From UBA4246 sp045113695 (GTDB lineage: Bacteria > Bacillota > Clostridia > Christensenellales > Aristaeellaceae), in the NCBI GenBank assembly GCA_045113695.1, contig JBGUJG010000019.1, positions 1-20,667 on the forward strand: a stretch of DNA of 20,667 nt, read 5' to 3'. The notes beneath the pieces were generated by a model. It was not told the DNA's origin. It worked only from the letters and a program-made list of their open reading frames with translations, and made no database searches. Below are positions 6,069 through 13,598 of the stretch, piece after piece; position 1 is the first letter of the stretch; each line of letters starts with the position of its first letter. A program made the translations under genes and the position numbers.

Positions 6069-6764
6069 TCAGGCGGCGTTGCTTATGACGCTCACCGGGC
6101 TGTCCCGCAGAATGGCCTCCGCGCCGAACAGCAGCGATCCCGTGGCAATGTGATAGTCGCTGGAGATCAGCGCGATCTGCCTGACCTGCGGAGCATATTC
6201 TTCCAGCATGGCGAAAGTGAACATGGCGTTCTGCGCCGTGGTGAGCGAACGGTCCTCCACCAGGATCCGGGCCGGGCTGACGCCGTGCGCCCGGAGCCAT
6301 TCCCCCATTCTGCCTGCTTCCGTGGCAGAAGGATCATCGGCCGCCGTGCCGCCGCCGGTACAGACGATCAGGGCCCGCGGGTATTTTTCCGATGCCGCCA
6401 GCGCTGCCTTCAGCCGCTCGATCAGTTCGCCGCGCATCGATCCGTCCGGATTCAGCTGAAACCCAAGAACCGCCAGACACAGCGTATCATCATCCGGCAG
6501 ATCGTCCGGCAGCTCCGCATGGACCGAAACGGGGGCTGCCCAGAGATCCATGATGCGGCTCCATTTTTCCCCCAGCGCGGGATCAGCGGCGGAAAGCGCA
6601 GCCAGGGCCTGCTCATCCCTTTCCCCGCTGGACGCATAGGTTACCGTTATCCGTTCAATGAGCGCCTGGGCCGGGGACTTTCCTGCCGCATCGGCCTTCA
6701 GGCAGATACCGGCCAGGATCAGCCCCATACAGACAGCACACAGCATCATCTTCCCGTTCCGCAT
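6069..6764 (-). CDS. DUF218 / SanA-YdcF-like envelope protein, possibly truncated
   Basis: A 231-residue exported or membrane-anchored protein. The ATG at 6762-6764 is chosen because GGGGAGG lies 9 bases before it; an ATG 7 codons upstream has no such site. Residues 1-27 form a signal or anchor (LCAVCMGLILAGICL). The DUF218 core (PF02698) is seen in DTLCLAVLGFQL, ALIVCTGGGTA, LRAHGVSPARILVEDRSLTT, AQNAMFTF and IALISSDYHIATGS, with a conserved-looking Glu-Asp and His. Family members act in cell-envelope and peptidoglycan-related processes; the reaction is not settled. The protein ends in SNAA at a TGA, shortly after the core, and the frame continues in phase for 45 more codons, so a nonsense mutation is suspected. 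Confidence 0.75.
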   Translation of the reverse strand: MRNGKMMLCAVCMGLILAGICLKADAAGKSPAQALIERITVTYASSGERDEQALAALSAADPALGEKWSRIMDLWAAPVSVHAELPDDLPDDDTLCLAVLGFQLNPDGSMRGELIERLKAALAASEKYPRALIVCTGGGTAADDPSATEAGRMGEWLRAHGVSPARILVEDRSLTTAQNAMFTFAMLEEYAPQVRQIALISSDYHIATGSLLFGAEAILRDSPVSVISNAA

Positions 6765-6805
6765 TTTTCCGGTCCTCCCCTCCATTCCTTTTCACACCCT
6801 TGTGC

Positions 6806-6834
6806 AGTATAGCATTTTTTGTCATGGATGCCAA
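6806..6834 (-). promoter_or_regulatory. Promoter of the DUF218-like gene
   Basis: Reading leftwards: TTGGCA (6829-6834), 17-base spacer, TATACT (6806-6811). It is divergent from the kinase promoter, with about 20 bases between the two -35 boxes. Confidence 0.6.
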
Positions 6835-6853
6835 CAGACAATCCAGATTGTAT

Positions 6854-6883
6854 TTGACAAATCAGTTCTTTCTCATGTAGTAT
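6854..6883 (+). promoter_or_regulatory. Promoter of the PfkB-family kinase gene
   Basis: TTGACA at 6854-6859, 18-base spacer, TAGTAT at 6878-6883. It leaves a leader of about 100 bases in which no clear regulatory hairpin is seen. Confidence 0.6.
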
Positions 6884-6991
6884 TCTTCTGCCGGATTTCT
6901 GCGGAACCAGCGGCGAATCCTGTCCGATGCAGGAAGCGGAAAGAAGCTGAAACCGGAAGTTCCGGAACCGTCCGACAGGAGGAATGCCGTT

Positions 6992-7930
6992 TTGTTCGAT
7001 GTAATCTGCGCCGGAATGGCCCTGGTTGATTCCATCATCCGCGGATTTGACCCCAAGCCCGTCTCCGCTTCCGGCTATCGGGCAGTTTCCGGCTCGCTGA
7101 ACGCCGGCGGGGAAGCCGTCAACGAAGCGATCGCTTCAGCGAAGCTGGGCCTGAAAACAGGGATCCTGTGCCGGCTCGGAAACGACGCGGCCGGGGAACT
7201 GATCGTAAGCCTGCTCCGATCGCTTGGGGTGGATACGGGGAGAATCATCTGCAGCGGCACCACGCCGGTCACCACGATGTTTGTCATGGAAAACGGCACG
7301 CGCAGGTCCATCACCAACGAAGCGCACCGCCAGGGCTTCCATCCGGAACAGCATCCCGGGCTGTTTACAGATGCCAGAGCGCTGATCTTAGGCTCCCTTT
7401 TCCGTACGCCCTTTGACGACCCGGAGATCATTTTTGCCATGCTCTCCGCCGCCAAAGCGGCCGGCCAGACGGTGTTCGCGGACACCAAGCTGCCCAATTT
7501 CAGGCGCCTGGACCTTTCTGACCTTCGGGACGCCCTGCCGCTGATCGATTATATCACGCCGAATGAAGACGAAGCGGCCTGGTACAGCGGGAAAGAAGAT
7601 CCGGATGAAATGGCGGATGTTTTTCTGAATGCCGGTGTCCGGAATGTGATCATCAAGCTCGGCGCAGAAGGCTGCCTGCTGAAGGGCGGGAACACAAGGC
7701 TCCGTCTGTCGGCCTTTCCGGTGAAGGCGGTGGACACGACGGGGGCAGGCGATCAGTTTCTGGCCGGATTCGTTTCCGAGATCCTGCGCGGAGCGCCTCT
7801 TCCTGAGGCCCTGCGGTTCGCAAATGCGTGCGGCGCGGTCTGCACCACCGCCGTCGGCGCCGGAACCGCCCTGAAAAGCCGGGAACAGGTCCTGCAATGG
7901 ATGGAATCAGCCATAAAATCAGCCACTTAA
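6992..7930 (+). CDS. PfkB-family carbohydrate kinase
   Basis: Cytoplasmic ATP-dependent sugar (or nucleoside) kinase of the ribokinase/PfkB family (PF00294), 312 residues. The start is a TTG at 6992, 9 bases after AGGAGG at 6977-6982; the ATG at 6984 is out of frame and hits a stop, and the TTG start gives the usual FDVICAGMALVD N-terminus. The N-terminal substrate signature is GGEAVNEAIASAKLG. The C-terminal ATP-site signature DTTGAGDQFLAGF spans residues 248-260, with catalytic Asp254 in GAGD and ANACGAVCTTAVGA following. Substrate cannot be told from sequence; 2-keto-3-deoxygluconate, fructose or ribose kinases are all possible. Alone in its transcription unit. Confidence 0.9.
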   Translation: MFDVICAGMALVDSIIRGFDPKPVSASGYRAVSGSLNAGGEAVNEAIASAKLGLKTGILCRLGNDAAGELIVSLLRSLGVDTGRIICSGTTPVTTMFVMENGTRRSITNEAHRQGFHPEQHPGLFTDARALILGSLFRTPFDDPEIIFAMLSAAKAAGQTVFADTKLPNFRRLDLSDLRDALPLIDYITPNEDEAAWYSGKEDPDEMADVFLNAGVRNVIIKLGAEGCLLKGGNTRLRLSAFPVKAVDTTGAGDQFLAGFVSEILRGAPLPEALRFANACGAVCTTAVGAGTALKSREQVLQWMESAIKSAT

Positions 7931-7932
7931 TA

Positions 7933-7970
7933 AAAGGAACTGCTGTGATTGTTTCTGCAGCAGTTCCTTT
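7933..7970. terminator. Bidirectional terminator between the kinase and hslU
   Basis: A perfect 13-bp stem, AAAGGAACTGCTG at 7933-7945 with 7958-7970, around a 12-base loop. A short A-run on one flank and T-run on the other let it serve both convergent genes. Confidence 0.75.
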
Positions 7971-7976
7971 CGTCTG

Positions 7977-9347
7977 TCAGAGGATATATTTTTTTGTATC
8001 CAGCGCCTTTTCGGCTTTCAGGTGATCCTTGACATACTGTTCTGTGATGGTTAGGTAGACGTCCGGCATATCCCCGCCGGCGGCGTTGAAGGAAACGTCT
8101 TCCAGAAGTTCCTCGAAGATGCCGTGCAGGCGGCGGGCGCCAAGGTCCTCCCCGGCTTCGTTCTCCCGCAGGGTGATCCTGGCGATTTCCCGAAGCGCGC
8201 CCTCCTCAAAGGTCAGGTGCACCTTGTCCACTTCCAGCAGAGCGGTGTACTGCCGGGTCAGGGCGTTGTCCGTCTGGGTCAGGATCCGCACGAAGTCTTC
8301 TTCCGTCAGGGATTTGAGCCGCACATGCACCGGGAAACGGCCCTGCAGCTCGGGAATCAGGTCGGTCACCTTGGCGACATGGAAGGCGCCGGCGGCGATA
8401 AAGAGCATGAAATCGGTCCGCACCGGGCCGTACTTCGTATTGACCGTGCTGCCTTCGACGATCGGGAGAATATCCCGCTGGACCCCCTCGCGGGAAACGT
8501 CCGGCCCGCTGCCGGTCGTCCCGTGGCCGGCGATCTTGTCGATCTCGTCCAGGAAGACGATCCCGCTCTGTTCGGTGCGGCGGACGGCTTCTTCCTTGAC
8601 GGCGTCCTCGTCGATCAGCTTGTCAGATTCTTCCTCAATCAGGATCTCCCGGGCCTCATGGACCTTCACCCGGCGCATCTTTGTTTTCTTGGGCATCATG
8701 CCGCCCATCATATCGCCGATGTTGATGGACGCGCCGCCGACCTCCAACTGGGGCGCCTGCTCCTCCACCTCGATCTCGATTTCCTGCTGATCGAGTTCAC
8801 CCCTGCGCAGCTGGTCGCGCAGGTCGTCCTTGCGGCGGGCCAGGGCCATCTTTTCCTCTTCGGAGGGCTGGGGCTGGGGCTGATTGTTCCTGCCCAGCAG
8901 AAAATCAAAAGGGCTGGAGGTTTTCTTCTGGATGCCGCTCAGCATGTTGAGCAGCCGGTCTTCCGCCAGCACCTGGGCGCGGGTGCGCACCTTGGCGGCG
9001 AACTCGTCATGCACCATGCGGACTGCGTTCTCCGTCAGGTCCCGGATGATGGACTCGACATCGCGGCCGACATAGCCGACCTCGGTGAATTTGGTGGCTT
9101 CGACCTTGATGAACGGCGCTTCCACCAGTTTGGCGAGCCGGCGGGCGATTTCCGTCTTGCCGACGCCGGTCGGGCCGATCATCAGGATATTCTTGGGCGT
9201 GATTTCCTCGCGCAGCTCTTCCGGCAGCCGGGACCGGCGGTAACGGTTGCGCAGGGCAATGGCCACCGCCCGTTTGGCGTCATCCTGCCCGATGATGTAG
9301 CGGTTCAGCTGACGGACCACCTCATGGGGGGAAAGCTCACTTTTCAT
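7977..9347 (-). CDS. hslU: ATP-dependent protease ATPase subunit HslU (ClpY)
   Basis: AAA+ unfoldase ring that feeds protein substrates into the HslV peptidase, 456 residues, normal length. Walker A GPTGVGKT is at residues 58-65, the pore motif GYVGRD at 91-96, the inserted I-domain roughly at 110-240 (Gln/Pro-rich QPQPQPSEEE and a Met/Gly-rich GDMMGGMM patch), Walker B VFLDEID at 264-270, sensor-region IPELQGRFPV at 331-340, and the C-terminal tail ends KYIL, of the type that docks into HslV. ATG 9347 is preceded by GAAGGAG. It lies 12 bases after hslV in one operon. Confidence 0.97.
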   Translation of the reverse strand: MKSELSPHEVVRQLNRYIIGQDDAKRAVAIALRNRYRRSRLPEELREEITPKNILMIGPTGVGKTEIARRLAKLVEAPFIKVEATKFTEVGYVGRDVESIIRDLTENAVRMVHDEFAAKVRTRAQVLAEDRLLNMLSGIQKKTSSPFDFLLGRNNQPQPQPSEEEKMALARRKDDLRDQLRRGELDQQEIEIEVEEQAPQLEVGGASINIGDMMGGMMPKKTKMRRVKVHEAREILIEEESDKLIDEDAVKEEAVRRTEQSGIVFLDEIDKIAGHGTTGSGPDVSREGVQRDILPIVEGSTVNTKYGPVRTDFMLFIAAGAFHVAKVTDLIPELQGRFPVHVRLKSLTEEDFVRILTQTDNALTRQYTALLEVDKVHLTFEEGALREIARITLRENEAGEDLGARRLHGIFEELLEDVSFNAAGGDMPDVYLTITEQYVKDHLKAEKALDTKKYIL

Positions 9348-9359
9348 AGATTAACTCCT

Positions 9360-9896
9360 TCAGATATCTTCCACAATGATGTTGTCGTTGGTGTACACGC
9401 AGATCGAAGCGGCGATTTCCAGGGCTTTCTGCGCGATTTCGTGCGCGCTGAGCTCCGTGTTTTCGTATAGCGCCCGCGCCGCAGCCAGCGCGAAGTTCCC
9501 GCCGGAACCGATGGCAGCCACGCCCCCGTCCGGCTCGATCACTTCCCCGGTGCCGGAGAGAATCAGCATTTTGTTCTGATCGGCGACGATCAGCATGGCG
9601 TCCAGCTGGCGGGCTGCTTTCCCCATCCGCCATTCCTGCGCCAGGTTGACCGCGGCCCGCTCCAGGTTGCCGCCCACCTGGGTCAGCATCTCCTCGAAGC
9701 GCTCGCACAGGGAGAAAGCGTCGGAGACCGTCCCGGCAAAGCCGGTGATTACCTGATCGTTGAAAATCCGGCGCACCTTGTGCGCATTGGCTTTGAAAAT
9801 CGTATGTTCGCCCATGGTGACCTGGCCATCCCCGGCAATGGCGGTATGGCCGTCCTTGTGCACGGCGCAGATCGTCGTGGCGTGAAATTCTGTCAT
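9360..9896 (-). CDS. hslV: ATP-dependent protease peptidase subunit HslV (ClpQ/CodW)
   Basis: Proteasome-like peptidase, 178 residues, forming the double-ring core of HslVU. GDGQVTMG, TGFAGTVSDAF, EWRMGKAARQLDAML, SGTGEVIEPDGGVAAIGSGGN and ICVYTNDNI are typical. The N-terminus MTEFHATTICAV carries a short extension compared with E. coli (MTTIVSVR), so the Thr equivalent to the catalytic Thr2 is Thr7. This resembles B. subtilis CodW (MSSFHATT), where an N-terminal serine has been reported as active residue. Either a short propeptide is removed or Thr2 serves. First gene of the hslVU operon. The ribosome binding site (AAAGGA) is distant, about 13 bases before the ATG. Confidence 0.97.
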   Translation of the reverse strand: MTEFHATTICAVHKDGHTAIAGDGQVTMGEHTIFKANAHKVRRIFNDQVITGFAGTVSDAFSLCERFEEMLTQVGGNLERAAVNLAQEWRMGKAARQLDAMLIVADQNKMLILSGTGEVIEPDGGVAAIGSGGNFALAAARALYENTELSAHEIAQKALEIAASICVYTNDNIIVEDI

Positions 9897-9951
9897 TTCT
9901 CAGACCTGTCCTTTCCATTCATTCCCCCGGCACCGCCGGAGGCTCTTCCAT

Positions 9952-9981
9952 ACAATACCATATTCCCCGCCAAAATGCAAA
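9952..9981 (-). promoter_or_regulatory. Possible hslVU promoter
   Basis: Reading leftwards: TTTGCA (9976-9981), 18-base spacer, TATTGT (9952-9957), about 56 bases before hslV. Match to consensus is moderate. No CIRCE or other heat-shock operator is seen. Confidence 0.35.
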
Positions 9982-10063
9982 GGCGGAAACGTCTTTGACA
10001 CGATTTGGCCATATTCAAGGTGAAAGATAGTCAAATTACTTTGGTTCATGTCATTTCAAACGC

Positions 10064-10092
10064 AAAACCGCGCGGGATCGATGCCCGCGCGG
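10064..10092 (-). terminator. Terminator of the exported protein gene
   Basis: A perfect 9-bp GC stem, CCGCGCGGG at 10068-10076 with 10084-10092, 7-base loop; on the minus strand it is followed by TTTT and more T-rich bases. Confidence 0.75.
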
Positions 10093-10133
10093 AAGAATGT
10101 CGCTTTCAGTGATGTGCATTGTAATGCAGCGGA

Positions 10134-11117
10134 TCAGAACCCGGATACCCGGATGACCAGGCCGTCCCGGACGGAAATCGTCCTGCCGTACTGCCGCAGC
10201 GTATCAAAGGGCTTTTCGGTGACGGTCATGCGGTAAGAGCAGGTGTAGGTACCGGTCGGCGCGTAGGAAACCACAAACTTATTCAGCGCAGCCTTTTCGG
10301 TGTTCCAGTAGTTCGCAACGATCTTGGCCAGTCCGCTGCTCTTGGGATAGACGGTGGTGATGGTCGGGATGTACCAAGTGTCGTAATACCAGTGAACAAG
10401 GATCCTATTGCCGTATTTATCCAGCTTATAGCTACCGTCATCGTTCAATTCGTATACTTTGCCCTTCAGATTGACCTTTTTCTGTTTGCCCGTCCGCGGA
10501 TCAGTCTCATAGATGTAATGATCCCCGTCGATGGTCACAGGCTCAAAGCGGATGGTGGTCTGTGCGCCTTCAATACCGGTGCCGAAGAAGTCGCCGTCGT
10601 ACGTGTACTCGATGTAGCGGACGTCGCCGCTGTTGGAATAACCGGCGGATACCCCGTCCTTGCCGGCCTGGATGAACCAGTCCTTTTCCTGGGTCTTCCA
10701 GCCGTTCCAGCCGAAACCGGCCTGGATCTTCTTGCCTTCGGTATAGAGCTCGCCGTAGCCGTCCGGGCCGACGCTGATGTTCTCTTTGCCGTTGTACCAA
10801 CTGGCGATGGCAAAATCAGGCTGTTCGGAGAACTGCAGGTGCATGACCGCGTCAGACAGCGCCAGCACCGGGCAGGGATCGTTCGGCGTCAGGGGATGGG
10901 AAGGATCTTTCGGATTGCCGTAGGTCGGAATGCTGTCCGTCCAGGTGTACAGCTCCAGCGGTTCCGGCATATCCGGCAGGGCCAGATTGCCCAGCTTGCT
11001 GGGAATGCGAACGGTGATTGTTTCCGCGAAAGCGGAACCGGACATGGACAGCAGCAGGAGAACCGCCAGGACCAGGCTCAGCGTCCGGAAAGAAAACAGC
11101 TTATTTCTAAATGTCAT
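10134..11117 (-). CDS. Exported protein of unknown function
   Basis: A 327-residue secreted or surface protein. The start ATG at 11115-11117 is preferred over a TTG two codons earlier because GAGGG lies 8 bases before it. Residues 1-31 are a signal peptide (basic start, LVLAVLLLLS core, SAFA before ETITV). The mature part is rich in Tyr, Trp, Gly and Asp and suggests beta structure: NGWKTQEKDWF, NSGDVRYIEYTYDGDFFGTG, GDHYIYETDPRTGKQKKVN, DDGSYKLDKYGNRILVHWYY and a C-terminal APTGTYTCSYRMTVTEKPFD. No anchor, sorting signal or known catalytic motif is seen, and no family is recognised. It is monocistronic with its own promoter and terminator. Confidence 0.8.
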   Translation of the reverse strand: MTFRNKLFSFRTLSLVLAVLLLLSMSGSAFAETITVRIPSKLGNLALPDMPEPLELYTWTDSIPTYGNPKDPSHPLTPNDPCPVLALSDAVMHLQFSEQPDFAIASWYNGKENISVGPDGYGELYTEGKKIQAGFGWNGWKTQEKDWFIQAGKDGVSAGYSNSGDVRYIEYTYDGDFFGTGIEGAQTTIRFEPVTIDGDHYIYETDPRTGKQKKVNLKGKVYELNDDGSYKLDKYGNRILVHWYYDTWYIPTITTVYPKSSGLAKIVANYWNTEKAALNKFVVSYAPTGTYTCSYRMTVTEKPFDTLRQYGRTISVRDGLVIRVSGF

Positions 11118-11170
11118 GAACAAAACCCTCTTTCTGTTCCAGAGTTCAGCCGGGCATCCCGGCTTATCCT

Positions 11171-11199
11171 ATTTTACTCCTTTTTTGCCGTTTCGTCAA
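11171..11199 (-). promoter_or_regulatory. Promoter of the exported protein gene
   Basis: Reading leftwards: TTGACG (11194-11199), 17-base spacer, TAAAAT (11171-11176). A second TTGACG lies at 11211-11216, 17 bases further upstream, forming a direct repeat that could be a factor site or coincidence. The leader contains a small hairpin AGCCGGG-CAT-CCCGGCT at about 11149-11165. Confidence 0.7.
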
Positions 11200-11284
11200 T
11201 CACCCAAGTGCGTCAACCTTTTTACATTCATATGACAAAACGCAAAAAACTTTTTCTTTTCATCTATCCAGGCAGATAAAGATA

Positions 11285-11293
11285 TGATATAAT
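11285..11293 (+). promoter_or_regulatory. Extended -10 promoter of the symporter gene
   Basis: TGATATAAT, a full extended -10 element, about 50 bases before the start codon. No good -35 is visible at the right distance, consistent with an extended -10 promoter or one needing an activator. Confidence 0.5.
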
Positions 11294-11344
11294 CAAATTT
11301 ACCTGGTACAGGAAAAACAAAAACACAGAAAGAGAGTGCCTGAA

Positions 11345-12739
11345 ATGAAAACCAGACGTCTTACCAAAAAGGAAATGTGGATCTTTGCCATCGGCCAGCT
11401 GGGCTGGTCCATCCTCGGCGGCATCATCAATACCTGGCTGGTCACGTTCTATCTGCCCACGCAGAGCTCGGTGGAAGCGGGAGCAAAATTCTATGTGCCT
11501 ACCGGCCTGGTCATCTTTGGCGTGCTGACGGTGCTGGGACTGATCACCTTTATCTGCCGGATCTTTGACGCGGTCACCGACCCGTGGATCGCTTCCCTGT
11601 CCGACCGCAGCGCCAACCCAAAAGGGCGCCGCATTCCCTTCATGCAGAAAGCGGCCGTTCCCTTCGCCGTCATGACCGTGCTGGTGTTTTTTGCTCCGGT
11701 GGAAGCCATCAGCACCGTCAACATCGTCTGGGTGCTGGCCTTCCTGATCCTCTTCTACCTGTTCATGACGATGTACTGCACGCCCTACAACGCCCTGATT
11801 TCCGAGTTCGGCAAGACGCAGGAAGACCGCATGTACATCTCCACCGCGATCTCCCTGACCTTCTTCTTCGGTACGCTGATCGCTTACCTGCCCTTCGTGT
11901 TCGCCGCCCCGCTGCAGAAAATGGTCGGCTATGCCTGGAGCTACCGGATCTGGTTTATCGTCCTGGCTGTCATCGCGCTCATCTGCATGCTGATCCCCTG
12001 CCTGAAGCTCAGGGAAAAGGACTTTGTGGACGCCGCTCCCAGCAGCAGCAACGCCTTCAGGAGCCTGGCAAGTACCTTCCGCAACAAAAACTTCCGCTGC
12101 TTCGCCGCCTCCGATATCGCCTACTGGATCGGGCTGACCCTGTTCCAAACCGGCCTGCCCTTCTTCGTCAAGGTGTCCATGCAGCTGGATGAGTTCTACA
12201 CCACCGTCTTCTTGGGGGCCATGACGGTCCTTTCCGCCTGCTTCTATCCCTTCGTCTCCAAAATGGTCTTAAAGCACGGAAAGAAAAAGCTGGTCATCTG
12301 CGGCTTCCTGGGCCTGGCCGCCGCCTATGTGATCACTGCCCTGATCGGTCTCTTCCCCGTCCTGACGGGCATCGTGCCCGGGGTGCTGATCGTCCTTGTA
12401 TCCGCTTTCCCGATGGCCCTGCTGGGCATCATCCCCCAGGCCATCGTGGCCGACGTGGCAGAACAGGATGCCCTGACCACCGGCGAAAACCGGGAAGGCA
12501 TGTTCTTTGCCTCCCGCACCTTTGCCATGAAGTTCGGCCAGTCCGTCGCGATGCTGGTGTTCACCTCCCTGGCCGTCCTGGGTACCGCGCAGGACCTGAC
12601 CAGCAACGATCTGACAGCCTCTCCGGTGGGTCTGCGCATCGTCGCCATCACGGCGGTCTGTTTCTGTGTGCTGGGCGCCGTGATCCTGGCCGCCTACGAC
12701 GAAAAGAGCGTGATGAAGACCATCTCCGGCAAAAAGTGA
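11345..12739 (+). CDS. GPH-family sugar:cation symporter (MFS)
   Basis: A 464-residue, twelve-segment inner-membrane transporter of the glycoside-pentoside-hexuronide:cation symporter family (PF13347). ATG 11345 is used, 8 bases after GAAAGAGAG; a GTG three codons earlier is in frame but overlaps that site. The family signature CRIFDAVTDP lies at residues 71-80 with Asp75 and Asp79, followed by LSDRSANPKGRRIPF. A second family-like block is YNALISEFGKTQEDR, and AIVADVAEQDALTTGENREG occurs in the C-terminal half. These proteins import melibiose, lactose, xylosides or glucuronides with Na+ or H+; the substrate here is unknown and no glycosidase is adjacent. Monocistronic. Confidence 0.92.
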   Translation: MKTRRLTKKEMWIFAIGQLGWSILGGIINTWLVTFYLPTQSSVEAGAKFYVPTGLVIFGVLTVLGLITFICRIFDAVTDPWIASLSDRSANPKGRRIPFMQKAAVPFAVMTVLVFFAPVEAISTVNIVWVLAFLILFYLFMTMYCTPYNALISEFGKTQEDRMYISTAISLTFFFGTLIAYLPFVFAAPLQKMVGYAWSYRIWFIVLAVIALICMLIPCLKLREKDFVDAAPSSSNAFRSLASTFRNKNFRCFAASDIAYWIGLTLFQTGLPFFVKVSMQLDEFYTTVFLGAMTVLSACFYPFVSKMVLKHGKKKLVICGFLGLAAAYVITALIGLFPVLTGIVPGVLIVLVSAFPMALLGIIPQAIVADVAEQDALTTGENREGMFFASRTFAMKFGQSVAMLVFTSLAVLGTAQDLTSNDLTASPVGLRIVAITAVCFCVLGAVILAAYDEKSVMKTISGKK

Positions 12740-12790
12740 TCCTTGTCCGCACGGGAAAGCGGAACACCGGGCCCGGATGAGGAAGCGCCT

Positions 12791-12839
12791 GCGGCATCAC
12801 CGGGGCCCTGTGCGGGAACCGGTGTGCCGCCTTTTCTTT
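12791..12839 (+). terminator. Terminator of the symporter gene
   Basis: GCGGCA (12791-12796) and CACCGG (12798-12803), separated by one bulged T, pair with CCGGTG (12819-12824) and TGCCGC (12825-12830). CTTTTCTTT follows. Confidence 0.75.
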
Positions 12840-12845
12840 GCACAG

Positions 12846-12874
12846 TTGACGTTTTTTCAAAAATACGGTATAAT
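12846..12874 (+). promoter_or_regulatory. Promoter of the kinase-like/membrane protein operon
   Basis: TTGACG at 12846-12851, 17-base spacer, TATAAT at 12869-12874. It starts seven bases after the preceding terminator's T-run, giving a leader of about 105 bases. Confidence 0.8.
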
Positions 12875-12986
12875 ATATCCAGAATCCAACCAATCCGTAC
12901 ACCTGTTTTTCCCGATCCACGCCAAACGGCTGTCAGACCGTTTGAATCGGTCATTCCCGGGCATCCGGAAAAAGGGAGGTCATTTT

Positions 12987-13595
12987 ATGATTTACCGCGT
13001 CGTGACCATCAGCAGACAGTTCGGGGCCGGCGGTCATACCCTGGGTCATCTGGTCGCCGAAAAACTGGGCGTACCGTTTTATGATTCCGAGATCATCGAA
13101 CAGGCCGTAGCCGATACCGGCTTTTCCCCCGAATTCGTCAAGGAAGCCGGCGAGTACGCCTCCACCACCCACAGCTTCCTGTTCAACCTCGCCCTCTCCC
13201 ACAGCGTGACCGCCGGGCCCGGGGAAATGTCCAACTACGATAAAATCTACATCGCCCAGGCGAAGATCATCCGGGAGCTGGCGGAGAAAAACTCCTGCGT
13301 GATCGTCGGACGCTGCGCCGACTATATCCTGAGGGAACGCGACGACGTATTCAATGTCTTTGTGCACGCGGATTACGAATACCGCGCGAAGCATATCCTG
13401 GAAGCCTACGGGGAAATTCCCGGCAAATCCATCGAGGAGCGCCTGACGGAAAAAGACAAGAAACGTTCGCTGTACTACCGCCATTACACAGACCGGGAGT
13501 GGGGCGACCTGGAAAATTACGACCTGACGGTCAACACCGCCCGGGTTCCCCTGGAGATGGCCTGCGGATGGATCGTGCAGGCTCTTCAGGAATAA
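12987..13595 (+). CDS. Cytidylate kinase-like family protein
   Basis: A 202-residue cytoplasmic P-loop protein of the cytidylate-kinase-like family (PF13189). ATG 12987 follows GGGAGGT at 12974-12980 and gives the typical N-terminus IYRVVTISRQFGAGGHTLG, in which the FGAGG segment is the nucleotide-binding loop variant of this family. PFYDSEII is a conserved substrate-side segment, CVIVGRCADYIL the middle strand, and EKDKKRSLYYRHYTDREWGD a lid-like Arg/Lys stretch, ending with YDLTVNT. True CMP kinases (Cmk) are longer and differ in the core, so a housekeeping CMP kinase role should not be assumed. The next gene begins 3 bases after the stop. Confidence 0.87.
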   Translation: MIYRVVTISRQFGAGGHTLGHLVAEKLGVPFYDSEIIEQAVADTGFSPEFVKEAGEYASTTHSFLFNLALSHSVTAGPGEMSNYDKIYIAQAKIIRELAEKNSCVIVGRCADYILRERDDVFNVFVHADYEYRAKHILEAYGEIPGKSIEERLTEKDKKRSLYYRHYTDREWGDLENYDLTVNTARVPLEMACGWIVQALQE

Positions 13596-13598
13596 AGC

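Noticed and set aside
6040..6071. Selenocysteine insertion at the TGA
   Set aside because: A weak hairpin follows the TGA, but its position and loop do not fit a bacterial SECIS well, and DUF218 proteins are not known selenoproteins.
5844..6812. 322-codon open frame on the plus strand
   Set aside because: Antisense to the DUF218-like gene, which has a signal peptide, ribosome binding site and family motifs.
8124..9470. 448-codon open frame on the plus strand
   Set aside because: It is antisense to hslU and hslV, whose identity is certain; its His/Leu/Gly-rich product is typical of GC-rich antisense frames.
9990..10010. TTGACA-like box on the plus strand
   Set aside because: No -10 at the right distance and no rightward gene; the region lies between two minus-strand genes.
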